NCBI GenBank assembly: GCA_052400665.1
Contig: JBQTGK010000003.1
DNA: 64,000 bases
Reading direction: 5' to 3' (one strand)
From: JBQTGK01 sp052400665
GTDB lineage: Bacteria > Bacteroidota > Bacteroidia > Bacteroidales > Marinifilaceae
The stretch's first letter is position 1. Each line of letters begins with the position of its first letter. This document shows, piece by piece, positions 1 through 9,697 of the stretch. The translations under genes were made by a program, and so were the position numbers. The notes under the pieces were generated by a model. It was not told the DNA's origin. It saw only the letters and a list, made by a program, of their open reading frames with translations, and did not search any database.

Positions 1-521
1 CTTTAGATTTGGCTTGCGATGGAATAATTGCGCCAAGAGTAGAATGTATAAGTGAATTGAAAACACTGGTCGACTATTCTTTTTATCCTCCCAAAGGAAA
101 ACGAAGTGTTGGTTTTTGTATGGCAAATAAATATGGTCTTAATTTTAATGAATATACTACGAATTTTAAACCTTTTATTTTTGCTCAGATTGAAAGTGAA
201 AAGGGCTTAGCTATTGTAAACGAAGTTGTTGATTGTAATGATATTTCGGGAGTTTTTATGGGACCCTATGATTTATCTGCATCACTAGGGGTGCCCGGAG
301 AATTTGAATCTGAGATTTTTAAGAAATCTTATAATCGTGTTCGGAATAAATGTAGAAAAGAGCATAAATTATTTGGTACATTTGTCGCTAATCATCAAAA
401 TATAGCTGAAGAAATTAAAGAGGGGACTAATTTAATAGCCGTTGGACTTGATGCTAATTTGATTTTAAATACGTATCTAAATCTTATTAACAAGATTAAC
501 GATTTATCTGTAATAGAATAA
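1..521 (+). CDS. HpcH/HpaI aldolase family protein (5' partial)
   Basis: The reading frame is open from the left edge, so this is the C-terminal part of a longer gene. The segments IESEKGL and GPYDLSASLG match the metal-ligand Glu and Asp regions of the HpcH/HpaI aldolase/citrate lyase beta family. These class II pyruvate aldolases cleave or form 2-keto-3-deoxy or hydroxy acids using a divalent metal. The TTG at position 9 is in frame but is not the start, because family members have about 80 more residues before this point. The gene ends 19 bases before a U32 gene on the same strand, so co-transcription is possible. The exact substrate cannot be told from the fragment. Confidence 0.8.
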   Translation, partial: LDLACDGIIAPRVECISELKTLVDYSFYPPKGKRSVGFCMANKYGLNFNEYTTNFKPFIFAQIESEKGLAIVNEVVDCNDISGVFMGPYDLSASLGVPGEFESEIFKKSYNRVRNKCRKEHKLFGTFVANHQNIAEEIKEGTNLIAVGLDANLILNTYLNLINKINDLSVIE

Positions 522-540
522 ATATCTCGCATAAATAATA

Positions 541-2787
541 ATGAAAAGAAAAATTGAGTTACTGGCACCCGGGGGAGATATCGATTCCATAAAAACAGCA
601 ATTCTGGCTGGAGCAAATGCTGTTTATTGTGGTTTAAGCAAATTTAATGCGAGAAATCGTGCTGCGAATATCAATTTTGAGAATTTACAGGGAATTTTAA
701 GATTAGCACACCAACACAATTGTGAGGTTTTTCTAACTCTTAATATTATAATAACAGACAGTGAAATACCGGCACTAATAAAATTGCTTAATAGATTGAT
801 TAATACCAGTATCGATGCTGTAATTGTTCAGGATTTAGGCATGCTTTATCTGTTAACGAAGTATTTTCCAACACTTAAAGTGCATGCTTCTACTCAGCTT
901 ACCACTCATAACGAAGGTCAAATAAAATTTTTAAGTCAGCTTAAAGCCGAGCGGGTTAATTTATCTCGAGAATTAAATATTAATGAGATAAAACGACTAA
1001 CAGCGGCAGCTCATCAGAATAATATGCTAAGCGAAGTATTTGTGCATGGTTCTTATTGTATTTCCTTTTCGGGTATTTGCTATATGAGTTCTGTTCATGG
1101 AGGAAATTCTGGTAATCGAGGCCGATGCAGTCAGCCCTGTAGAGAAAAATATATAAGCACATTGGCGGGTGAAAATTACCCTCTTAATTTGAAAGACAAT
1201 TCAGCGTATTTCGATTTAAAAGAATTGGATAATGCTGGTGTTGATTCTCTAAAAATAGAAGGACGAATTAAGGAGTTTGAATATGTTTATACCGTGGTTA
1301 ATGCCTGGAGAAAACAGATTGATACTTACAATAAAACGGGAAATCTGATTGCCGATAGGAGTGAACTTTATAAAGTATTTAATCGCGATTTTTCTAATGG
1401 TTTTCTAAAGGGAAATATCAATAAAGATTTATTTATTGATAACCCAATGTCTTATTCTACCAAATACTTTGCAAAGCTTAATAAATATGCTTCTCTAGAG
1501 CAGGAATTAGAAGGGAAAAAGAAACTTTATCAGGAAAAAGAACACTTAAAAGCAGATGTTAAAAATAGGATTGACGCGATTAGTCTTGATAAAATTCCTT
1601 TAAACCTGGATATTTCTGGTCAGTGCGATTCACCACTAAAAGTATTTGTTAAAACACCCGAAAAATCCTTCGAGGTTTTTTCTAATACCAATTTAAAAAG
1701 TGTTGGAACCGAAGCCTTAACCGAAATGGCAGTTTTAAAAAGACTAAAAGCAATAAACGATACCGAATATTTTATTCAGCATACAGAATTGAATCTGAGC
1801 ACCAACCTGTATCTTCCTTTCAAAGATTTAACATCTATTAAAAAGAAAATTTTATTTGTTCTGAATGATTTTAAAGAGGTAGTGGCTCCGGTTATTATTC
1901 CAAAATTGAAACAAGAGAATTTTCCTGTTACTAAACCTAGTCTTTCGGTTTTAATATCATCGGTAAACGATATTGATATTTGTAAGAATAGCAATGCAGA
2001 TATATATTTTAGCCTGCCAAATAGTTTTAAAAATAGGCGAAGTGAATTTGTCAATTTATTTAAAACGAATGATAACTTAATTCCTTGGTTTCCATCGGTT
2101 TTAATTGGTGAAGATTATCGTGTAGCAGTAAAATTGCTCGAGAAACTACAATTTAAACATATCGTTACCAATAATAGTGGAATCGCGCTTGAAGCCTGTA
2201 AAAGGGGAATTTCATGGATTGCGGGTCCATATCTTAACATTGCAAACTCTTATGCTCTTATTAGTTTACAGGAAAATTTTAATTGCCAAGGTGCTTTCCT
2301 GTCAAATGAACTTAGCAAACAGCAAATGTATTCCTTAAAAGCACCTGCCGGTTTTAAACTTTATTACAGCATTTATCATCCTATTGTGCTAATGACGAGT
2401 AGGCAGTGTTTGTTTCAGCAGTTAAATGTTTGCGACAAAAACAAAGTCGATGGTACTTGTATTCAAAATTGTGAGAAGTTGTCGTCCATTACCGATTTAA
2501 AAAAAGACAATTTTATTATAGAGAAATCAAAAGGAAATTATCATCGCATTTTTAATGCAGCGAATATGCTAAATTTCGATATTGTTAATGACTTACCTAA
2601 TAGGTTTACCAGCTTTTTTATTGATTTAAGTGATATAAAAACCGAAACTAAAGTTAATACAGACAAATGCAGTTTAATAGAACTTTTCGAGCAGTTTGTA
2701 AGTTCTGATTCGAATTCAGATTGTGAGCAACAACTAAAACACTTAGTTTCTCCAACTACTAATACTCAGTATAAAAAAGGTTTTTAG
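541..2787 (+). CDS. U32 family protein (RlhA/YdcP-like)
   Basis: The protein has 748 residues. The N-terminus has the U32 signature (ELLAPGGD, then AGANAVYCG). A conserved block at residues 168-200 holds Cys173, Cys180, Cys196 and Cys200, the set that binds an iron-sulfur cluster in this family. The family was named collagenase-like peptidase. Characterised members are RNA-hydroxylation factors: E. coli RlhA makes hydroxycytidine 2501 in 23S rRNA, and TrhP acts on tRNA. The long C-terminal half, with a further group of cysteines near residues 625-645, fits the RlhA-type architecture with an extra domain. An RNA-modification role is therefore more likely than proteolysis, but the target is an inference. 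No signal peptide is visible, so it is cytoplasmic. Confidence 0.82.
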   Translation: MKRKIELLAPGGDIDSIKTAILAGANAVYCGLSKFNARNRAANINFENLQGILRLAHQHNCEVFLTLNIIITDSEIPALIKLLNRLINTSIDAVIVQDLGMLYLLTKYFPTLKVHASTQLTTHNEGQIKFLSQLKAERVNLSRELNINEIKRLTAAAHQNNMLSEVFVHGSYCISFSGICYMSSVHGGNSGNRGRCSQPCREKYISTLAGENYPLNLKDNSAYFDLKELDNAGVDSLKIEGRIKEFEYVYTVVNAWRKQIDTYNKTGNLIADRSELYKVFNRDFSNGFLKGNINKDLFIDNPMSYSTKYFAKLNKYASLEQELEGKKKLYQEKEHLKADVKNRIDAISLDKIPLNLDISGQCDSPLKVFVKTPEKSFEVFSNTNLKSVGTEALTEMAVLKRLKAINDTEYFIQHTELNLSTNLYLPFKDLTSIKKKILFVLNDFKEVVAPVIIPKLKQENFPVTKPSLSVLISSVNDIDICKNSNADIYFSLPNSFKNRRSEFVNLFKTNDNLIPWFPSVLIGEDYRVAVKLLEKLQFKHIVTNNSGIALEACKRGISWIAGPYLNIANSYALISLQENFNCQGAFLSNELSKQQMYSLKAPAGFKLYYSIYHPIVLMTSRQCLFQQLNVCDKNKVDGTCIQNCEKLSSITDLKKDNFIIEKSKGNYHRIFNAANMLNFDIVNDLPNRFTSFFIDLSDIKTETKVNTDKCSLIELFEQFVSSDSNSDCEQQLKHLVSPTTNTQYKKGF

Positions 2788-3104
2788 TATTCTTATTTAC
2801 TTAAAAAATAGGAGTTTGTATTCCTTACTTTTATTGAAGAAATTCTTTGATAAACTTTATTGTTTAATTAATAAGATGTGTTTTCTAAAATTGTTTTCTT
2901 AAAATGTTGTATAAAATAATTGTTCTTTTGTAGATTCGTAAATTAGATCATAAAAATCTGCAATATATGCTTTTCTTATGGTATTGCATTTTTTAGTCGA
3001 GAAGTTAGAATGCCAAAAAATGCAGGTATTCTAAAATCTTAATTGCGCTTTAAAAATTGTGATTCATAGGTTAGGAGTTGTTGTTATTTAAAAAATATAT
3101 TGAT
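2788..3104 (+). other. 317-base gene-free stretch with two hairpins and a competing pairing
   Basis: No ORF is supported here. Hairpin A pairs 2959-2965 (TGCAATA) with 2982-2988 and is followed by six Ts (2989-2994), so it resembles a weak intrinsic terminator. Hairpin B pairs 3005-3014 with 3025-3034 in ten pairs including one G-U. Its ten-base loop at 3015-3024 is the exact reverse complement of 2985-2994, which is the 3' side of hairpin A plus its T-run. The two structures could form a long-range helix or exclude one another. The stretch ends 70 bases before the ATG at 3105. Confidence 0.45.
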
Positions 3105-4265
3105 ATGAATAACAAAACAGAGCTAAAAGAATATAAGTTAGAATCCTTATCATATAAAATTCTTCCCGGAGTTTCGGACTACCATTGTGTAACTCATAAT
3201 ATCGATATAAAAAACGAATCTCCTTTTTTTACTGAGGTTGGTACCATTAAAGATAATGTGCACATTAAAGATATTTCGGTAGAGGAAAATCGATTTTTTA
3301 ACTATCGTTTAATAAAACCCAAGGGAGTTAAAATTAGCAAAAAAATAATATTCATTTTTCATGGATTTAACGAGAAAGACTGGGACAAATATTTGCCATG
3401 GGCTAATTCTATTTGCGAGGGTACCGGAAGTTCGGTAATATTATTTCCAATAGCTTTTCACATGGAGCGAGCGCCAAAATATTGGAGCAATAAGCGAGCA
3501 ATGTATAAATTGAGTGGGGAAAGAAAAAAAAGGTATCCAAACATAGTACATTCTACTTTATCTAATGTTGCCATTAGTATGCGCATACACTCCATGCCTC
3601 AGCGTTTTATTTGGTCGGGATTGCAAAGTTATTACGATGTAATCCAGTTTATTGAAGAATGTAAAAATGGTAATCATGCTCATATTAGTAAAGATTTTGA
3701 GTGTGATATTTTTGCCTATTCAGTAGGTGGATTTTTGGCTCAAATTCTTAAACTTACAAATCATAAAAATTATTTTACGAATTCGAAAGTATGTTTGTTT
3801 TGCAGTGGCGCCACATTTAATCGCTTTTCACCGGTATCAAAATTTATTTTAGATAGCGAAGCTAACGTTGCTCTATACTCTTTTTTAGTTGAGCATTTCG
3901 ATAATATCTTGCAAAAGGATAAAATGCTGAATCATTTTATGAATGAAGATCATTTAGAGGGAAAAATATTCCATTCTATGCTCGATTATCAGAAAATGAG
4001 AGATTTTAGAGAGAATTTATTAAGAAAACATGAGCACCAAATTTATGCCATTACTCTTAAAAAAGATTTGGTAATACCTTCTTTTGAGGTTATTAATACA
4101 TTAAAAGGTGCTTATCGAGATATTTATATTAAAGTTGATGAACTGGATTTTAACAGAGAGTATACCCACGAGAATCCATTTCCAGACAATGATAGTGAAC
4201 CTGATAAAATTAAAGAGGATCTTGATTTTGTGTTTAAAAAGGTTTGTGACTTTTATGATAGATAA
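3105..4265 (+). CDS. Predicted alpha/beta hydrolase (DUF6051-like)
   Basis: The protein has 386 residues from the ATG at 3105. A TTG 27 bases upstream is in frame but less likely. The segment IFIFHGFNEKDW resembles the oxyanion-hole loop of alpha/beta hydrolases. The segment FAYSVGGFLAQ resembles the nucleophile elbow, with Ala in place of the first Gly of GxSxG. No signal peptide is seen, so it is probably cytoplasmic. From memory it resembles an uncharacterised Bacteroidota family (DUF6051). It stands alone, behind the structured leader at 2959-3034 and before a terminator at 4312. The substrate is unknown. Confidence 0.6.
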   Translation: MNNKTELKEYKLESLSYKILPGVSDYHCVTHNIDIKNESPFFTEVGTIKDNVHIKDISVEENRFFNYRLIKPKGVKISKKIIFIFHGFNEKDWDKYLPWANSICEGTGSSVILFPIAFHMERAPKYWSNKRAMYKLSGERKKRYPNIVHSTLSNVAISMRIHSMPQRFIWSGLQSYYDVIQFIEECKNGNHAHISKDFECDIFAYSVGGFLAQILKLTNHKNYFTNSKVCLFCSGATFNRFSPVSKFILDSEANVALYSFLVEHFDNILQKDKMLNHFMNEDHLEGKIFHSMLDYQKMRDFRENLLRKHEHQIYAITLKKDLVIPSFEVINTLKGAYRDIYIKVDELDFNREYTHENPFPDNDSEPDKIKEDLDFVFKKVCDFYDR

Positions 4266-4311
4266 GTGTTTATTTAAGATGAAATAAAATGTAATAGCAA
4301 TAGATAATTTG

Positions 4312-4347
4312 TAATGACCAGCAGCTAGGTTTGGTCATTATTTTTTT
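4312..4347 (+). terminator. Intrinsic terminator after the alpha/beta hydrolase gene
   Basis: A nine-base stem (TAATGACCA at 4312-4320 with TGGTCATTA at 4332-4340) has a loop of about 11 bases and is followed by a run of Ts. It lies 46 bases after the hydrolase stop codon. Confidence 0.75.
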
Positions 4348-4461
4348 GAAAAATTAAGCCGCAGAATACGGAAATTGAGGATGCTAATTATTTTGTTCGT
4401 GATATAATCAGTCTTGTAGATGGAAAATGTATACTTTTGCAGGCTAAGTAAATTGCAAGTT

Positions 4462-4905
4462 ATGAGGTATTTTTTAATGATATTAATTTTGCTGGTTGGA
4501 TGTTTAATGCCAATTCAGGCAAGTGTAAATGCCAAATTGGGATCTTTTTTAAAAGCTCCTATGGTGGCGGCTTTGGTAAATTTTCTGGTGGGAGGAATTA
4601 TTCTTTTTCTTGTTGTATTGCTTACGCGTCCTTCCAATAACCTGATGCAAACTATTAAAGAAGCTCCTTTTCATGCCTGGATAGGAGGAGCAATAGGAGC
4701 AATTTATGTTTCGTCGGTAATTTTTTTGGTACCTCGATTAGGTGCGGCTTTAAGCTTTGGATTAATCGTAGCAGGTCAGCTAATTTTTTCTTTGCTTATC
4801 GATCATTACGGTCTGTTTGGAATTCCTGTTCAGCCCGTAAATTGGGGTCGAATTTTAGGCGTATTTTTAATTTTAGCTGGTGTTTTTGTTATCCAGAAGT
4901 TTTAA
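4462..4905 (+). CDS. YdcZ/DUF606-type DMT transporter
   Basis: The protein has 147 residues and is almost entirely hydrophobic, with about five predicted membrane helices. The N-terminal segment (PIQASVNAKLG, then APMVAALVNFLVGG) is characteristic of the DUF606/YdcZ branch of the drug/metabolite transporter superfamily, and GLIVAGQLIFSLLIDHYG is the conserved C-terminal part. I chose the ATG at 4462 because it begins directly with the first helix. A frame-compatible ATG at 4420 would add 14 polar residues. The family sits in the inner membrane and its substrate is generally unknown. The gene stands alone and converges on the LytTR regulator gene. Confidence 0.78.
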   Translation: MRYFLMILILLVGCLMPIQASVNAKLGSFLKAPMVAALVNFLVGGIILFLVVLLTRPSNNLMQTIKEAPFHAWIGGAIGAIYVSSVIFLVPRLGAALSFGLIVAGQLIFSLLIDHYGLFGIPVQPVNWGRILGVFLILAGVFVIQKF

Positions 4906-4965
4906 TAATTTACAGAGTATTTTCTTAGTAATTAAATCCTTAATTTTGCGATTTAGCTTTCTTTA

Positions 4966-5691
4966 TTACCTAATTGCATTGCGTTCTAAAACAGACATAA
5001 CCATTGTTTTGTAATTGCGTCCAATGGGAATTAATTGCTTGTTTATTTCAATATTTCCCGATGCATAGCTTCCTATCTTTTTTAATGCAATAATAAAAGA
5101 GCGGTGTACTCGCAAAAAGTTATTATCGGGTAATTTTTCTTCAATATTACTAATGGTGTTCAGGGTAATTATTTCCTTATTATTTTCCAGATAAATAGAA
5201 ACATAATTTCTTTGACTTTCGATGAATAAAATTTCATGAAGAAAAACCTTAATCATTCGTTTCTCCGATTTTACAAAAATAAAAGCTTGTTCAGTACTAT
5301 TATTTTCCTTTTTCTCAGGAATCTGAAAGTTATGTTTTGCAAGCTTAAAATAACGGTTTACAGCTTTAATAAATCGTTCGAAGGGTATCGGTTTTATCAG
5401 ATAATCTAAAGCTTCCAATTCGTAACTTTCCAAAGCAAATTCTGTGTAAGCAGTTGTAAATATAACACTTGGTGGATTAGAGAGGTTTCTTAGCAATTGA
5501 ATTCCTGTTAAGCCAGGCATTTGGATATCTAGAAAAAGCAAGTCGATTTGTTTACTGTTAAGAATAGAAAGAGCTTGCACTGCACTTTTACAGCGGCCTT
5601 CCAACTGTAAATAATCAATTCTATTTATATATTCTTCGATTATATCCAGAGCCAAATCTTCATCATCAACAATTAAACATTTTACTTTCAT
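4966..5691 (-). CDS. LytTR-family response regulator
   Basis: The protein has 241 residues from the ATG at 5691. The receiver domain shows the acidic pair (IVDDED) and the phosphoacceptor Asp55 in LLFLDIQMPG. The C-terminal 100 residues form a LytTR DNA-binding domain, with the typical segments FIKSEKRMIKV, FIESQRNYVSIY and FLRVHRSFII. Its start codon overlaps the stop of the histidine kinase gene as TAATG, so the two are translationally coupled. It should act as the transcriptional output of that kinase. A farther in-frame ATG at 5718 would fall inside the kinase gene and is less likely. Targets are not evident. Confidence 0.92.
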   Translation of the reverse strand: MKVKCLIVDDEDLALDIIEEYINRIDYLQLEGRCKSAVQALSILNSKQIDLLFLDIQMPGLTGIQLLRNLSNPPSVIFTTAYTEFALESYELEALDYLIKPIPFERFIKAVNRYFKLAKHNFQIPEKKENNSTEQAFIFVKSEKRMIKVFLHEILFIESQRNYVSIYLENNKEIITLNTISNIEEKLPDNNFLRVHRSFIIALKKIGSYASGNIEINKQLIPIGRNYKTMVMSVLERNAIR

Positions 5692-6752
5692 TATAATTCT
5701 AAATTTAAGTGTACACAATACGATTCTTTGTTTGTCTCAATTTTTAAATCATACTTTTCAGGATAGATTAAAGATAATCTCCTTTTTACATTTTGCAAAC
5801 CAATGCCACCTACAATAGAATTCTGATCGGCACTGGAATTGGGAATACTATTTTCAATATTTAGTTTTAATTTATTTTCTTTAACTCCAATGTCAATGGT
5901 AATCCATGATTTTTTATCGAAGCCTTTTGTGCTGTGTTTAAAACTATTTTCAATAAAAGGAAGAATAATCATAGGAGCTATATTGTTCGAATTTATATCG
6001 CCCCAAATATTTATACTTAGATCGATTTTGTCTCCATGTCTAATTTTTTCCAACTCGATATAGTTTTTTATGCTTTCCACTTCTTTACTTAAGTTTACCT
6101 GTTTTGTATTGGTTTCATAAAGCATATATCGTAGTAATTCCGATAGTTTTAGAATTACATCCAGAGATTGATCAGATTTTTTTAAAATCAGAGAATATAA
6201 ACTGTTTAAAGTATTGAATAAAAAATGAGGTTGAACCTGATTTTTTAGAAAAGATAGTTCTGCTTCCAGCTTTTCTTTGGCAAGATTTTGTTCATTTTGG
6301 GCTATTAAATTTAAATATTCTACTAGTTTAATAATAAAAGGAATAGTCATTACGGTTCCTAAATTAATCATGTTTCGAATAATCTGGATAAAATTAAAAA
6401 CAGGAAAAATCTTAAATTGTGTAAGATAATATTTAAGGATAATATGATTGTCGGTAAATCGACCAATTAAGGCAACTACAAATAAGGATAAACCAAATAA
6501 AAGAATGAATAGCCATATTCTTCTTTTGTAAAGAAATACCGGAAACAGGTAGTAAATTACCCAATAAACCAGAATGATTTTTGCAGGTAAATTGATTAAT
6601 TCCACCAGTAGGGTTTTCTTAAAATTCATATCATAACTTCCCCAGGTAAAGGCAAAAAATATCATGTAAAATAACCAGTAAGAAAGGTGCTGAACCCACG
6701 AGGTATTTATAATTTTTGCTAAATTAGATGAATTGGAAGTTATAATTTGCAT
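5691..6752 (-). CDS. LytS/YehU-type sensor histidine kinase
   Basis: The protein has 353 residues. Four hydrophobic segments between about residues 22 and 145 form a membrane sensor region without a recognisable periplasmic domain. A short coiled linker follows. The His_kinase block QVQPHFLFNTLNSL contains the phosphorylatable His176. The C-terminal ATPase region includes PFIENSFKHS (N box) and GGIGLQNVKRRL (G box). This is the LytS/YehU class, which phosphorylates LytTR regulators, and the partner gene overlaps directly downstream. The pair diverges from the SusA-like gene, and 284 bases lie between the two starts. Regulation of that amylase is possible but not shown. Confidence 0.92.
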   Translation of the reverse strand: MQIITSNSSNLAKIINTSWVQHLSYWLFYMIFFAFTWGSYDMNFKKTLLVELINLPAKIILVYWVIYYLFPVFLYKRRIWLFILLFGLSLFVVALIGRFTDNHIILKYYLTQFKIFPVFNFIQIIRNMINLGTVMTIPFIIKLVEYLNLIAQNEQNLAKEKLEAELSFLKNQVQPHFLFNTLNSLYSLILKKSDQSLDVILKLSELLRYMLYETNTKQVNLSKEVESIKNYIELEKIRHGDKIDLSINIWGDINSNNIAPMIILPFIENSFKHSTKGFDKKSWITIDIGVKENKLKLNIENSIPNSSADQNSIVGGIGLQNVKRRLSLIYPEKYDLKIETNKESYCVHLNLEL

Positions 6753-7036
6753 GGACTTTATTTATACATCATAAAAGACATATTTAAGCTATTTTTAGAA
6801 GTATTGCAAATGAATGACGGCCATAAATTTATTTGTAAGGACAAACTACTATAATAATTTACTTATCTGTTAAGATAGAAGGACTAATGACCAGTTTCAT
6901 TAAACACAGTTATCGGTACTTGAAAATATGTTCTCGGTGGAAATAATTTGCTTACTATAAGTTGGTTTATTTTCATTGTAATCAGTATTTCCGTATATAA
7001 AATTATGAGAGGAAATTATCATTAAGAAATAAAATT

Positions 7037-8887
7037 ATGAAACGATTAATTGCCGTAGTTATAAATGTTTTCTTGTTTGTGAATTTGGGTTTTTCCGGAG
7101 AATATAAAATCAATCATTTAGAACCTGCTTTTTGGTGGACTGGAATGAAGAATTCGAATTTGCAATTACTGGTTCATGGAGATAATATTTCAGAGTTAAA
7201 GCCCGAATTGGATTATGCAGGAGTGAGCATTGAAAAGGTTAGTTATGTGCAAAATCCAAATTATCTGTTTATCGATTTAAAGTTGAGAGATAAAGTTAAA
7301 GCGGGTGAGTTTGATATTTTATTTAAGAAAGGGAAGAAAACCATTTTGAATTATACTTACAGGCTATTGGAGCGGGAAAAAGGGTCGGCAAATCGTATTG
7401 GCTTTACATCAAAAGATGTAATGTACCTGATTACTCCAGATCGTTTTGCCAACGGTAATCCGAATAACGATAGTGTTAAAGGAATGCCTGATACAGTAAA
7501 TAGAAAGGATAAGTCGGGGCGTCATGGTGGTGATATAAAAGGTATTATAGATCATTTAGATTATATTTTAGATATGGGTTTTACTTCGATCTGGATAAAT
7601 CCTGTTTTAGAAAATAATCAGCCAAAATTATCTTATCATGGATATTCTATTACCGATTATTATGAGGTTGACAAACGTTTTGGAAGCAATGAAGAGTATC
7701 GTAAACTATCGCAACTGGCAAAAGAAAAAGGCATTGGTTTAATTATGGATATGGTTGTAAATCATTGTGGATCGGAACATTGGTGGATGAAAGATTTGCC
7801 TTCGCAGGATTGGATTAATTGCAATGGTAAATTTAAAAGGACCTCTCATAAAAGAACTACGGTTCAGGATAAATATGCTTCGAAAGAGGACTTAAAGCAG
7901 TTTGCCGATGGTTGGTTTGTGAAAACCATGCCTGATTTAAATCAGCGAAACGAGTTTCTGGCAAAATACCTAATTCAAAATACAATTTGGTGGGTTGAAT
8001 ATGCAGGTTTACAAGGAATAAGAATGGATACTTATCCTTATCCGGATGCTGATTTTATGAGCAGATGGACTAGGGAAGTAATGGAGGAATATCCGAACTT
8101 TAATATTGTAGGCGAAGAGTGGACTACGAATCCGGCTCTAATTTCATATTGGCAAAAAGGAAAAGTAAATCATGATGATTATAAGTCTTATTTACCAAGT
8201 TTAATGGATTTTCCTATTCAGAATGCTCTAGTTGAGGCTTTAAATAAGGAGGAAACATGGTCAACAGGATGGATTAAGTTATATGAGATGCTGGCCAACG
8301 ATTTTCTATATCCCAATCCTGATAATCTGGTAATTTTTCCTGATAATCATGATATGGCTCGTATTTTTGATCAGCTTAATAGAAATTACGAATCGTTTAA
8401 AATGGCCATGGCCTATATTTTGACCATGCGCGGAATTCCACAAATTTATTATGGTACCGAGATATTGGCAAAGAGCGACGGAGGGGGAGATCATGGTATG
8501 TTGCGTAGTGATTTTCCTGGTGGTTGGAGTGGCGATAAAGTAAATGCATTTACTGGGAAAGGATTAAGCGTGCAAGAGAAAGATGCTCAGGATTTTCTTA
8601 AAAAGCTATTAATCTGGAGAAAGGATAACGAAATCATTCATAATGGTAAATTAATTCATTATGCACCCGATTTTGGAGTTTACTCATATTTTAGACATAC
8701 CGATAATGGTAAAGTGATGGTAATCCTGAATAAGAATAAGGAATCTGTTCAGCTCGAAACAAAAAGATATCATGAGATGATTAAAGGAAATGAAATGGCG
8801 AAAGATATTATCTCGGGTAAAAGTTTTAGTATGAAAGATAGTATTGAGGTTCCGGCTCGTTCAGCCATGATTTTAGAGATTAATTGA
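7037..8887 (+). CDS. SusA-like neopullulanase/cyclomaltodextrinase (GH13)
   Basis: The protein has 616 residues, nearly the length of B. thetaiotaomicron SusA (617). A Sec signal peptide covers about residues 1-20. Next come an N-terminal cyclomaltodextrinase domain (about 25-115), a GH13 barrel and a C-terminal beta domain. The GH13 motifs are all visible: DMVVNH, GIRMD with nucleophile Asp331, VGEEW with acid/base Glu360, and FPDNHD with Asp439. It should hydrolyse pullulan, cyclodextrin or maltooligosaccharides in the periplasm. No susC/susD-type genes lie nearby, so it is not part of a local polysaccharide-utilisation locus. A strong terminator follows at 8907. Confidence 0.92.
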   Translation: MKRLIAVVINVFLFVNLGFSGEYKINHLEPAFWWTGMKNSNLQLLVHGDNISELKPELDYAGVSIEKVSYVQNPNYLFIDLKLRDKVKAGEFDILFKKGKKTILNYTYRLLEREKGSANRIGFTSKDVMYLITPDRFANGNPNNDSVKGMPDTVNRKDKSGRHGGDIKGIIDHLDYILDMGFTSIWINPVLENNQPKLSYHGYSITDYYEVDKRFGSNEEYRKLSQLAKEKGIGLIMDMVVNHCGSEHWWMKDLPSQDWINCNGKFKRTSHKRTTVQDKYASKEDLKQFADGWFVKTMPDLNQRNEFLAKYLIQNTIWWVEYAGLQGIRMDTYPYPDADFMSRWTREVMEEYPNFNIVGEEWTTNPALISYWQKGKVNHDDYKSYLPSLMDFPIQNALVEALNKEETWSTGWIKLYEMLANDFLYPNPDNLVIFPDNHDMARIFDQLNRNYESFKMAMAYILTMRGIPQIYYGTEILAKSDGGGDHGMLRSDFPGGWSGDKVNAFTGKGLSVQEKDAQDFLKKLLIWRKDNEIIHNGKLIHYAPDFGVYSYFRHTDNGKVMVILNKNKESVQLETKRYHEMIKGNEMAKDIISGKSFSMKDSIEVPARSAMILEIN

Positions 8888-8906
8888 AAGTATACATAGT
8901 TACATT

Positions 8907-8945
8907 AAAATCCCCCAGTAATTAGAATTATTGGGGGATTTTTTA
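8907..8945. terminator. Bidirectional terminator between the amylase and band-7 genes
   Basis: A GC-rich stem (AATCCCCCAGTAA with TTATTGGGGGATT, one G-U pair) has A-rich and T-rich flanks on both sides. It lies between two convergent genes and can serve both. Confidence 0.85.
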
Positions 8946-8956
8946 TGCTTGTTTAT

Positions 8957-9697
8957 TTATTCTTTTTTAGTATTTCTTGGCAATACTTCTTCAGGGAAAG
9001 GGAATAATATGGTCGAATTCTTTTCTGAAGCAATATTGGCCAGTGTTTGGTACAATCTCAATTTAATTGCCGATGGTGATTTGTCGATTAGTTTACCAGC
9101 CGATAATAGATTTTCTGCAGCTTCCTCTTCGGCCAAGGCTAGAATTACACGAGCTCTTCTTGAACGCTCAGCTTCTGCCTGATTAGCCATCATTCTGCGC
9201 ATGTTTTCTGGCAGCTGAATGTCTTTAATTTTTACATCGATTATTACAATTCCCCATTCCATGGTTTCCTTTTCAACAATGGTTTTTATATTTTTTCCCA
9301 TTTCTTCGCGTTTCGATAAAATGGTATCCAGTTCTACTTTACCACATACATCGCGCAAGGCAGCTTGTGCCAATTGCATAATGGCAAACTTATATTCTTC
9401 TACTTCAAGAACAGCTTTTTCCGGATCATCAATCTTAAAAAATACAACTCCATCAATACTACAGGGAACATTATCTTCTGTCATTACTTCCTGTGAATCG
9501 ATATTAATTGTAATGACTCGAATATCTACAATATTAACGGTTTCTACAATGGGAATAATCCAACGAAAACCAGGTTTTAGAACTTTTATATACTTTCCGA
9601 ATCGGAATTTTAATGCTCTTTTGTATTCAAAAATAACTCGTATGCCTGCCAGAAAAAATACAGTAAGTCCAGTTAAAACAATTAGTGCAAGATTCAT
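8957..9697 (-). CDS. SPFH/band-7 (slipin-type) membrane protein
   Basis: The protein has 246 residues. One N-terminal membrane helix (about residues 3-20) is followed by a band-7/SPFH domain. Characteristic segments include KVLKPGFRWIIPIVETV, QEVMTEDNVPCSIDGVVFFKI and WGIVIIDVKIKDIQLPENM. A short helical tail follows. Slipins are stomatin relatives that form membrane scaffolds and often pair with an NfeD protein. No nfeD gene is adjacent here. The gene stands alone, convergent with the amylase gene. The cellular role is inferred only at family level. Confidence 0.88.
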   Translation of the reverse strand: MNLALIVLTGLTVFFLAGIRVIFEYKRALKFRFGKYIKVLKPGFRWIIPIVETVNIVDIRVITINIDSQEVMTEDNVPCSIDGVVFFKIDDPEKAVLEVEEYKFAIMQLAQAALRDVCGKVELDTILSKREEMGKNIKTIVEKETMEWGIVIIDVKIKDIQLPENMRRMMANQAEAERSRRARVILALAEEEAAENLLSAGKLIDKSPSAIKLRLYQTLANIASEKNSTILFPFPEEVLPRNTKKE

